Source of the DNA: Anthocerotibacter panamensis C109
GTDB lineage: Bacteria; Cyanobacteriota; Cyanobacteriia; Gloeobacterales; Anthocerotibacteraceae
Assembly (NCBI RefSeq): GCF_018389385.1
Contig: NZ_CP062698.1
Location: 2,917,501 to 2,981,500, forward strand
Direction: 5' to 3'
Length of the DNA stretch: 64,000 bases
Numbering within the stretch: the stretch's first letter is position 1; every line of letters starts with the position of its first letter. Shown piece after piece: positions 34,736-41,789 of the stretch. The notes under the pieces were generated by a model. It was not told the DNA's origin. It saw only the letters and a program-made list of their open reading frames with translations, and did no database searches. The translations under genes and the position numbers were made by a program.

Positions 34736-36625
34736 ATGCCTCCCCGAACTGATAATCTGGAAACGCGTTTTGTACGCCCTGAGCCCCTTACCCTGGCAAG
34801 TAAACCGCCGACTAGGGAGGAAGCCCTTGGGCTATTAGCGGAACTTGCCGAAGAACTCAATGCCACCCCGACTCTAGAAGGACTCTTGGGTACCCTGGGC
34901 CGTCGGCTACACCCGTTGGTAGCCTTTGACCGCTGTACCCTGGCGGTGCGGGTGGCTACGGACGCCTATACCCTCTACGATATCTTTTCGGGGGGGCTCT
35001 GGACTCAAGGAGAAACCAGCCCACTCCAGAAGGGCTGGCCGGGTTGGACCATCACGACCGCTGAATTTTGCATTATCGACCCTCTGGCGGATGTGCACCC
35101 TCCTTCAGGAGACCATTTCGGGGTGGTGTACGGGGCAAAGGCCCTCATCCTGTTACCCTTGGGGAGCCACGGGGAAGTCTTTGGGAGCTTGAACCTCAGT
35201 ACCTATGAGCCCGGAGCCTATCCTCCAGACCTGCGCAATCTGGTGCACCTCTTGGCGCTCTATCTGGGTGGACACCTGAGTGCGCTTGCCTGCCAACAGC
35301 GCATGGCGCTGACTTTGGAGGACCTCACAGAACTACGCCAGACCCCAGACGAAGCCAGGGTGCACCAACTGAACGAGGTCAATCGTGCCTTGGCGCAACA
35401 GGTGGCCCAGCGCACTGCACAACTCCAACAGACACGCGACTTTGAAGTAGCCCTCCAACACATCACGGACAAAATCCGCGACAGCCTGGACGAGCGCCAG
35501 ATCCTCCAGACTGCCGTGACCGGACTGGCGCAGACCCTCAAGGCCAAAGCCTGCCACGCCGCCCTTTACAGCCCTCAAAAAAACCGCTCTACCGTCTGCT
35601 ACGAAGCTTGCGACCCGGACTTTCCCTCGTTACTTGGTCATGTGGTGCAGCTAGAAGCGAGCGACTCACGGATTGAGGTCAATGCTGTTCGCCTGCTGAG
35701 CCAGCTCCATTGCCATTACGAGCAGATGCTCCTCTGTCCGGTCGAGGCCCCCTCCGGCCTCATAGACGCGGTGACCGGGCATCTCACGGTTGTTAATCAA
35801 GACCCAGAGACGCCCTTCAGCGACCGTGAAGTCCGCTTGGTCCAGCAGGTAGCCGACCAATGCGCCATCGCCTTGCGGCAGAGCCGCCTCTACCAAGCCG
35901 TTCAGCAACAAGGGGCGACGTTGGAGCGTCTGGGCCAACTTAAGGACGATTTCCTCAGCACAGTCTCCCATGAGTTACGCACGCCCGTCTCCAACATGAA
36001 GATGGCGATTCACATGCTCAAGAGCTATCCTGACCCCAGGCAATGCCCACAGTACCTGGACATTCTCGAGCGTGAGTGCAACCGTGAAATCGCCTTGATC
36101 AACGACCTGCTCGATCTCCATAATCTTACAGAGAACACCCGCCCGCTCTACTTGGAAGAAGTGCCCCTGCTGTCCTGGTTGAACCAACTCCTCCAGCCCT
36201 TCTGGGCGCGTACCCACGAGCGTTCCCAGCAGCTTGAACTGAGCATCGCTGAGGGAATGCCTAACCTCTTTACCGAACGCGCCAGCCTCGAACGTGTGCT
36301 GGTTGAACTGTTGAACAATGCCTGCAAATACACCCCCGCTAACGCATGCATCCTCCTCCGGTGTCGGGTGAATCCTGAGGCCCTTCCAGAACCGCAGATC
36401 GAGCTGGAAGTAAGCAACTCCGGCAGCGAAATCCCAGCGGTGGAGTTGCCGTTTATCTTTGAGAAGTTTTATCGGATTCCCAGCCATGATCCCTGGCAGC
36501 AAGGAGGGACCGGCCTGGGGCTCTCTCTGGTCAAAAAGCTGGTCGCCCGCCTCGGAGGGAACATCCAGGCCAGCAGCACCCCAGCGCTCACTTCCTTCAC
36601 CGTGAGCCTGCCCTGGCCGCACTGA
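34736..36625 (+). CDS. GAF-domain sensor histidine kinase
   Basis: 629 aa, ATG start, 55 bp after recG. Layout: an N-terminal GAF-like domain (about 25-200), coiled linker (LNEVNRALAQQVAQRTAQLQ), a second GAF-like domain (about 235-390), HisKA dimerisation domain with DDFLSTVSHELRTPVSNMKM (phospho-acceptor His412), and a HATPase domain with N-box LVELLNNACKYTP, FIFEKFYRIP and GGTGLGLSLVKK. It has no transmembrane segment, so it is cytoplasmic. The GAF ligand is unknown; no Cys in the canonical bilin-binding position was identified. It is a possible kinase for the regulator at 37030, whose receiver lacks the acceptor Asp. Confidence 0.95.
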   Translation: MPPRTDNLETRFVRPEPLTLASKPPTREEALGLLAELAEELNATPTLEGLLGTLGRRLHPLVAFDRCTLAVRVATDAYTLYDIFSGGLWTQGETSPLQKGWPGWTITTAEFCIIDPLADVHPPSGDHFGVVYGAKALILLPLGSHGEVFGSLNLSTYEPGAYPPDLRNLVHLLALYLGGHLSALACQQRMALTLEDLTELRQTPDEARVHQLNEVNRALAQQVAQRTAQLQQTRDFEVALQHITDKIRDSLDERQILQTAVTGLAQTLKAKACHAALYSPQKNRSTVCYEACDPDFPSLLGHVVQLEASDSRIEVNAVRLLSQLHCHYEQMLLCPVEAPSGLIDAVTGHLTVVNQDPETPFSDREVRLVQQVADQCAIALRQSRLYQAVQQQGATLERLGQLKDDFLSTVSHELRTPVSNMKMAIHMLKSYPDPRQCPQYLDILERECNREIALINDLLDLHNLTENTRPLYLEEVPLLSWLNQLLQPFWARTHERSQQLELSIAEGMPNLFTERASLERVLVELLNNACKYTPANACILLRCRVNPEALPEPQIELEVSNSGSEIPAVELPFIFEKFYRIPSHDPWQQGGTGLGLSLVKKLVARLGGNIQASSTPALTSFTVSLPWPH

Positions 36626-36766
36626 ACGATACTGCGAACGATGAGGAAAAACTAAGTTTTATATCAATTACTGCTTATTCTTTAGTGATCCCCACGATAA
36701 TTGGGAGAAAAGCTCATCGAGTGAGCTTCTTTACTCCAGGGTGCATTGCTGAAATTAGGAGGGTTT

Positions 36767-36991
36767 ATGTCTCCCACCCGCGTCGAAATACGGCCCCATG
36801 TGCTCCATCCCGACAACTGCACTGTCAGTATCTACCGAGATAATGTCTTAGTGTACACCCATGTCCAGCGGGCCGAGCAGATAGAGGATATAGTTAAAGA
36901 CTTGCGTCGCAAAGGGTGCGATATCTGCTGGGACAACGCGGCTGGAGCCCCGTACCGCGACTGGCACAAGTCCCACCAGGAGCCTAGCTGA
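36767..36991 (+). CDS. small protein of unknown function
   Basis: 74 aa. The start is set by a strong Shine-Dalgarno, aggaggg, four bases before ATG 36767; an in-frame alternative lies at 36746. Sequence MSPTRVEIRPHVLHPDNCTV ... IYRDNVLVYTHVQRAEQIED ... RRKGCDICWDNAAGAPYRDW. Mixed beta/helix pattern with three Cys; no known domain recognised. It ends 38 bp from the convergent response-regulator gene. Confidence 0.65.
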   Translation: MSPTRVEIRPHVLHPDNCTVSIYRDNVLVYTHVQRAEQIEDIVKDLRRKGCDICWDNAAGAPYRDWHKSHQEPS

Positions 36992-37029
36992 GCTTCTTCC
37001 TCGGGCTTTTTGCCTCAAGGAGTCCGCCT

Positions 37030-37623
37030 TTATCCCAAGCCCACTTTCAGCGCCCAGTGCGTCAGTTCAGTCCGGTTATGCAGCCCTGTTTTCATCAGAA
37101 TAAACCGGATGTGCCCTTCTACAGTCCGGCGAGCAATACCCATTTGCTCGGCGATTACTTTGTTGGATTTTCCTAAGATGAGATGTTTGAGGATTTCCTC
37201 CTCCATCGGCGTGAACCGGGGTAGCGATTGCGTCGATTTTTCGGTGCTCGAATGGTTTACCCGGCGCAAGATAGCTTGGATGTGAGCTACCAACTCCTCA
37301 GGCTCAAAAGGCTTGGTCAGAAAGGCATCCGCTCCTCTGCGCAGGGCCATGACCCGGTTGTTGACCCCCCCGCGCACCGAGACGAGGAGCATAGGGAGTT
37401 GGGCATAGGCGGGCGTTTGGCGCACTGTATCGAGCAGGGTGTAGCCATCTATTCCCGGTAAAACCGCCTCACATAAAATGAGATCGGGTATCTGTTGGGC
37501 CAACTGGCTCAAGGCTGTCGAGCCATCCTGGGCACACACCACCTCAAAGCCATAACCCTCGAGGATATCCCTCAGTAATTCCAAGTAAAGCGGGTCATTG
37601 TCAATTAGTAAGAGTCTGGTCAT
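37030..37623 (-). CDS. NarL/FixJ-type response regulator with Glu in place of the phospho-acceptor Asp
   Basis: 197 aa, ATG start. The receiver domain (1-120) has the acidic pocket (LLIDNDP, Asp8), the conserved Ser of LLVSVRGG and Lys104 of FLTKPFEP. However, the acceptor site reads DLILCEAVLPGIDG, so residue 52 is Glu. The LuxR-type HTH follows (about 133-195; EEEILKHLILGKSNKVIAEQ, ARRTVEGHIRFILMKTGLHN), DNA-binding and complete. Glu at this site often mimics phosphorylation, so the regulator may be constitutively active or controlled otherwise. Divergent from the kinase-like gene at 37932. Confidence 0.93.
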   Translation of the reverse strand: MTRLLLIDNDPLYLELLRDILEGYGFEVVCAQDGSTALSQLAQQIPDLILCEAVLPGIDGYTLLDTVRQTPAYAQLPMLLVSVRGGVNNRVMALRRGADAFLTKPFEPEELVAHIQAILRRVNHSSTEKSTQSLPRFTPMEEEILKHLILGKSNKVIAEQMGIARRTVEGHIRFILMKTGLHNRTELTHWALKVGLG

Positions 37624-37931
37624 GCACCGGGTGTCTATCTTTTCACATCTTACGTGAGTGCTTGAAGCTAGCGGAAGTTGGCCCCTAGCTTCCCCTATTC
37701 AGAATTCCCTTCCTTGGGGTGTAAGAGCGCGTTTAAGCCATTTTTGCTCTATTCTCTACCTGCGGACAGACGTTAAGCAGCCCCTCATAGGCATGAACGT
37801 CCTGTACAACCTGCCTCTGTGCCTCGGGGTAGATGCTAGACAGAGACTCCTCTTGTTAAGAAAACAACCACAGGATCATCCGTAGGATTTTGTGCCGAGT
37901 CGGGCTAAAAGCACCTGTGAGGAGCGTCCGT
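37624..37931. promoter_or_regulatory. divergent promoter region with 8-bp inverted repeat
   Basis: 308 bp between the response regulator and the PAS/kinase-like gene. Contains an 8-bp perfect inverted repeat GAAGCTAG (37664-37671) and CTAGCTTC (37685-37692), separated by 13 bp and about 45 bp upstream of the regulator start. It could be an operator for the regulator itself or a hairpin. A GAGGAG Shine-Dalgarno for the plus-strand gene lies at its end. No ORF or RNA gene recognised. Confidence 0.4.
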
Positions 37932-39047
37932 ATGGGGAACCAATTCTTTGCAGGAGAACGGGGGAACCTTTCTCTCGAAGCGTTACAGCACGCCGTAGAA
38001 GTGCTCGAGACCCACAACAGACAACTGATGGAAGCGATTGAGTTCCAGCACGGATACTATCAAGACCTGCTTGATTTTGCTCCAGATGGCTATCTGGTGA
38101 CCAATACCGCAGGAGTAATTCTGGAGGCGAACCGGGCGGCGGTCCAGCTATTGCGGTCGCCCACGGTCCTGGTTGGGGATTCTTTGGGGAAATTTATGGA
38201 CCCGACGGCGGTCCTCTTGCAAGACCAACTCCAGCGCCTACAGCGGGTCGGTCGCCTCGAATGGCAGGTCCGCCTCTTCCCACAGGGGGCTGTGCCTTTT
38301 GACAGTAGCCTCACAGTAGCTATCATCCAGGACCAAGCGGGCAAAGTGCCCGTCCTGCGCTGGCGGGTGCGCGACATCACTACCGAAAAGCTCCGGGAGG
38401 CCGAATATCAGCGGGTTGTGGCCCAACTAGCCCAGACGCATCCCCTCCAAGACCCAGGCCACCTTTTGCAGACAGTGGCCCAACACCTGCGCGCCCCGGT
38501 CACAAACCTCAAGCTCGCTTTGCATCTGCTGCGCACCGGCTTGCGCCCTCAGCCGCAGGCCCGCTATCTGGAGGTCTTAGAGCACGAAGGAAAACGCCAG
38601 ATCCAGATCCTCGACAGCCTGCTGGAGTTGGCGCAACTGGAGTCAGGAGCCCGCAGCCCTGTCCTGGAGTTTATCGACCTCTCGGAATGGTTGCCCTGTC
38701 TGGCTCGTCCCTTCGCGCAACGGGCTCAGGAGCGCAACCGGTCGTTTGTCTTGGACCTGGCGGAGGGAATTGTGGGCCTGACCACGGACTTTAGTGCTTT
38801 GCACCGTATCTTGGTGGAATTCCTAGGGCACTGTGAACCGACCCGAGAGGGAGCCCTAGCCTTGCAGGTAACGGTTCACGATGCGCTTGTGTTTACGGTC
38901 TGGGGTCAAGATCTGAGCGGACAGGAGCGCAGCTTGAGCCCCCTGACGAGCAGATTGATCGAGAAGCTAGCGCAGATGCTGAGGGCTGTAGTGCGCATCG
39001 AGGGCACCGCCGCAGGCCGGATCTGCACGTTGGAGTTGGGCCGCTAG
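37932..39047 (+). CDS. PAS-domain histidine-kinase-like protein with degenerate catalytic sites
   Basis: 371 aa from ATG 37932, preceded by GAGGAG at good spacing. A PAS domain (about 35-165; FAPDGYLVTNTAGVILEANR) is followed by a HisKA-like domain that aligns closely with the kinase at 34736. Where that protein has TVSHELRTP, this one has TVAQHLRAP, so the phospho-acceptor His is Gln184 and the next Glu is His185. The C-terminal ATPase-like part has LVEFLGHCEPTR instead of the N-box and no G-boxes. Probably not an active kinase; it may dimerise or sense. Its stop overlaps the convergent gene's stop at CTAG. Confidence 0.88.
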   Translation: MGNQFFAGERGNLSLEALQHAVEVLETHNRQLMEAIEFQHGYYQDLLDFAPDGYLVTNTAGVILEANRAAVQLLRSPTVLVGDSLGKFMDPTAVLLQDQLQRLQRVGRLEWQVRLFPQGAVPFDSSLTVAIIQDQAGKVPVLRWRVRDITTEKLREAEYQRVVAQLAQTHPLQDPGHLLQTVAQHLRAPVTNLKLALHLLRTGLRPQPQARYLEVLEHEGKRQIQILDSLLELAQLESGARSPVLEFIDLSEWLPCLARPFAQRAQERNRSFVLDLAEGIVGLTTDFSALHRILVEFLGHCEPTREGALALQVTVHDALVFTVWGQDLSGQERSLSPLTSRLIEKLAQMLRAVVRIEGTAAGRICTLELGR

Positions 39048-39463
39048 GTCGGCGGATCGGTCCGGCCCGTCTGGATCACCGGCCCCCGGCTCATGCGCTG
39101 GGTAAACTCACTGACCGAGGAATTGGGAATATTGGGATCGATAGTCCCGGTGGTGCGCTGCCACTCCTGAGGGGTCGCTGGGGTAGCCGTCAGCTTGCCT
39201 TCGCTGTCCTGGTGCACAGACATCCACATCAGCCCGTGCTCACTGCACAAAAACTCCTCCAACCAAGCGCTACGGTCAATGTAGGCCCCTTGAGTCGCCA
39301 GGAACGCGGCCTTTTTGCGGCCCAGTTGGGTGTGTTGGGTGATTTCAGAGGGGCCGTTATAGAACAAATAGTGTTTTGGACTGCCAATTCGCCAGAGCCG
39401 TAGAGGGCAGTACGGGCAGTAAAAATGCTGAATCCGGCCACGCTTGCTACGCTTACCTGGCAT
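39044..39463 (-). CDS. conserved hypothetical protein with CPYC motif
   Basis: 139 aa, ATG start preceded by GGAGAG. Basic N-terminus (MPGKRSKRGR) followed by HFYCPYCPLRLW, and later EEFLCSEHGLMWM; C..C plus C..H could bind zinc. The C-terminal third is polar and likely disordered. I do not recognise a characterised family. It resembles small proteins found in cyanobacteria only by general memory, so that is not evidence. Confidence 0.75.
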   Translation of the reverse strand: MPGKRSKRGRIQHFYCPYCPLRLWRIGSPKHYLFYNGPSEITQHTQLGRKKAAFLATQGAYIDRSAWLEEFLCSEHGLMWMSVHQDSEGKLTATPATPQEWQRTTGTIDPNIPNSSVSEFTQRMSRGPVIQTGRTDPPT

Positions 39464-39574
39464 GAGGCTCTCCGTAAAATTACGTGAGTGTATTTACTTG
39501 TTATAGCGAATCTAAGCCAAGATTGCGTGAAAAAAAGTAGCAGTTTATACATTAATTCGCCCTTTAATCCGTTA
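39464..39574. other. intergenic, AT-rich upstream region
   Basis: AT-rich sequence between the CPYC-protein start and the structured leader. It probably holds divergent promoters. GCTATAAC on the minus strand near 39505 could serve as an extended -10 for the hypothetical gene. No ORF or RNA gene recognised. Confidence 0.4.
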
Positions 39575-39741
39575 CATTACTCGGGTAATGACACTTAGAG
39601 CTAGGACGAAGGCACCTCCTGTCATTCAGCTCTAGCCCGTAAAGGTCCTACGGTTTTTCCGTAGGGGATTGTTCCAGACGATACCTTTGTGTGCGCTGAA
39701 ACAATCCTGAGTCGGGGGAGCAGTGTAGGTATGCACTACAC
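39575..39741 (+). promoter_or_regulatory. candidate structured 5' leader RNA upstream of the second polysaccharide operon
   Basis: Several perfect stems in 167 nt: CATTAC-TCGG-GTAATG (39575-39590); AATGACA/TGTCATT (39587-39593 with 39620-39626); TAGAGCT/AGCTCTA (39596-39602 with 39628-39634); CCTACGG-TTTTT-CCGTAGG (39647-39665); GGATTGTT/AACAATCC (39666-39673 with 39700-39707); GTGTAG/CTACAC (39723-39741). The second and third pairings cross, as in a pseudoknot, and the first excludes the second, as in a switch. No known riboswitch class is recognised. It ends about 100 nt before the start of the pyrophosphorylase gene. Confidence 0.45.
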
Positions 39742-39841
39742 CGCTTTCGATAGTGGGTTTTAGCGGACTACCATGCCGTCTGCCCAGGGGTCAAATCGCC
39801 TTGGGGGTTGGCCTTACTCTATGCCAGGGAGCGTACACTCC

Positions 39842-40735
39842 ATGAATGCCTATATCCTCGCCGCCGGGAAAGGAAACCGTCTACGTCCCTTGACGGATAC
39901 CTTGCCCAAACCGCTTGTTCCCTTTTTGAATCGGCCCTTACTCTCCTATCTGCTTGACCATGTGCGCCCGCACGTAGGCCATATCCGCCTCAACGTAGCC
40001 CATAACAAGGAACCTCTGATCCGCTATCTAGCCCGACAGGCGGGGGTGAGTTACTTTGACGAAGGCGCGCAGCCGCTGGGGTCGGCGGTCACCCTCAGTC
40101 AGGAGCAGGCGTTTTGTCGCGATAGCACGACCTTGGTGGTCTGTGGTGACCTGCTCTGTAACTGGAATATCGAACAGATGGTGAATTTTCACCATCAGAA
40201 GCAGGCACTGGTCACGATGGTCACCTGTCAGGTACCCGACCCGAGACGCTATGGAGTGGTGGTCACCGACGACGAGCAGCGGGTCATGGCCTTTTATGAG
40301 AAACCAGCGGACCCTCCGGGTTCTTTTATCAACTGCGGGATCTATTTACTTGCACCTGAGGTTTTTGACTATTGGGAGGTGGGGTGGAACGACCTGGGAT
40401 CGGATGTCTTCCCAGGTCTGGTGGCGCGGGGATTGCCGGTCTATGCGTGGCCCTTGAACACGCTGGCCTATTGGAGTGATATCGGGACTCCCCAGAGCTA
40501 TTTGGCTGCGCATCTCGCGCTGGGTGGGGAGAACAACACCATTGCTAGTTCGGCCCAGATTGCCCAGGATGCCCGCTTGCGCCAGACTGTGGTCGGGGCC
40601 GGGGCGGTGGTCCATCCACGTTCGCACCTAGAGCGCTGTGTGGTCTGGCCGGGATCGGTGGTCCGAGCGGGTTTGCGCCTGCGTTCGGCGGTGGTCACCC
40701 AAGACAGCGTCCTGGAGGTTCAGTCCCATGCTTAA
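39842..40735 (+). CDS. NDP-sugar pyrophosphorylase / sugar-1-phosphate nucleotidyltransferase
   Basis: 297 aa from ATG 39842, which directly begins with the catalytic fold; the frame upstream (to 39773) is unrelated sequence. MNAYILAAGKGNRLRPLTDT and LPKPLVPFLNRPL form the nucleotide- and sugar-phosphate-binding signature. CGDLLCNW is the metal-binding Asp region. The C-terminal 60 residues carry beta-helix repeats (IAQDARLRQTVVGAGAVVHP). Makes an NDP-sugar (mannose or glucose type not decidable). First gene of the plus-strand cluster; it overlaps the next gene by 8 bp. Confidence 0.92.
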   Translation: MNAYILAAGKGNRLRPLTDTLPKPLVPFLNRPLLSYLLDHVRPHVGHIRLNVAHNKEPLIRYLARQAGVSYFDEGAQPLGSAVTLSQEQAFCRDSTTLVVCGDLLCNWNIEQMVNFHHQKQALVTMVTCQVPDPRRYGVVVTDDEQRVMAFYEKPADPPGSFINCGIYLLAPEVFDYWEVGWNDLGSDVFPGLVARGLPVYAWPLNTLAYWSDIGTPQSYLAAHLALGGENNTIASSAQIAQDARLRQTVVGAGAVVHPRSHLERCVVWPGSVVRAGLRLRSAVVTQDSVLEVQSHA

Positions 40736-41777
40736 ACGCATTGTGTTACTGACGGCTCTGGCCCTTACGCCTCCGGCGACAGCGGCGGTCTTATTGAGCC
40801 CTGCTGACCGGGTGCACATCGCGGTTGTGGACGCGGAAGAGTTGACGGGCGACTATATCATCCGCAGCGATGGCACTATTTCTTTTAACCAGTTCGGACC
40901 CGTCCCGGCGGCGGGAGGGGATGAATTGGCGCTCCAGGAGCGGTTGCGTCAAGTTTTGCAGCGCTACCTCAAATACCCAGCGGTGGCTGTGCGCCTCCAG
41001 GCGGCAGGGCCTATCAACGTGGTGGTCACAGGCGCGGTCTATCGACCCGGTCCGATAATCCTCAGCGTCGCCACCCTCAATGGCCCGCCGACCCAGGTCG
41101 TCGGGGCTCCTTTGCCCGCCCTGCCACAGGTGGTCGGGGTGGGCCCACAACTGGCCCCTGCGGGGCTGGGGGATGGGCAGGGGGATCTTGCCCCCCTGCG
41201 GACCCTGGCGACTGCGATCAAAGCCGCTGGCGGAATTTTACCCAATGCCGACTTAGAGCGGGTGGCCCTCATGCGGGGGGGGGTGACGCGCACCCTCGAC
41301 CTGCGCTCGGCCCTAGAAGATAGCTCGGGTGCGGATACCACAGCGATAGAGGAGCCGCTGCTGGCTGGGGACCGCATTCATATCCCTAGGGGCAATAAAG
41401 TTTTGCAAGTGGCCCTCCAGCGCTCCCAACTGGCCCCAGAGCAGATCCAGGTCACCGTCAGCGGAGCCAACCTACCCAATGGCGGGCAAGTGCTCTTGCC
41501 GACCGGTTCCAGGCTGGTGGATGGTCTGACTGCGGCTGGAGCGACGGGCGGGAGTTTTTTGGGCAATGGACGCACGGTCACCCTGAGCCGCCTTGACCCG
41601 GCCACTGGACAACCGCTCCAGACCCGTCTTGCGCTGGATGCAGCGGTCCAAGGAGAGAGCCCCTATCTGTTGCAGGGGGACGCGGTCTATGTCTCTGAGG
41701 GGTCTGCGTCCAATTTCCTGGATGTGCTGGGCCGCTTGACGCCTTTTGCCTTTTTTCTGAACCTGTTCAAGCCCTAA
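40728..41777 (+). CDS. polysaccharide export protein (OPX/SLBB family), second copy
   Basis: 349 aa from ATG 40728, giving a signal peptide MLKRIVLLTALALTPPATA; the longer frame from 40638 lies inside the previous gene. Poly_export domain (LLSPADRVHIAVVDAEELTG, IRSDGTISFNQFGPVPAAGG) followed by SLBB repeats (VVVTGAVYRPGPI, then VTVSGANLPNGGQVLLPTGS). Contains a glycine/proline-rich insert around 125-150. Paralogue of the protein at 1862-2857 and paired with the kinase-less Wzz protein downstream. Likely periplasmic/outer-membrane secretion component. Confidence 0.9.
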   Translation: MLKRIVLLTALALTPPATAAVLLSPADRVHIAVVDAEELTGDYIIRSDGTISFNQFGPVPAAGGDELALQERLRQVLQRYLKYPAVAVRLQAAGPINVVVTGAVYRPGPIILSVATLNGPPTQVVGAPLPALPQVVGVGPQLAPAGLGDGQGDLAPLRTLATAIKAAGGILPNADLERVALMRGGVTRTLDLRSALEDSSGADTTAIEEPLLAGDRIHIPRGNKVLQVALQRSQLAPEQIQVTVSGANLPNGGQVLLPTGSRLVDGLTAAGATGGSFLGNGRTVTLSRLDPATGQPLQTRLALDAAVQGESPYLLQGDAVYVSEGSASNFLDVLGRLTPFAFFLNLFKP

Positions 41778-41789
41778 GGGAGTTTTATC

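Noticed and set aside
39647-39665. CCTACGG-TTTTT-CCGTAGG as a Rho-independent terminator
   Set aside because: There is no T-run after the second arm, and a second stem starts at the very next base. It is more consistent with a structured leader.
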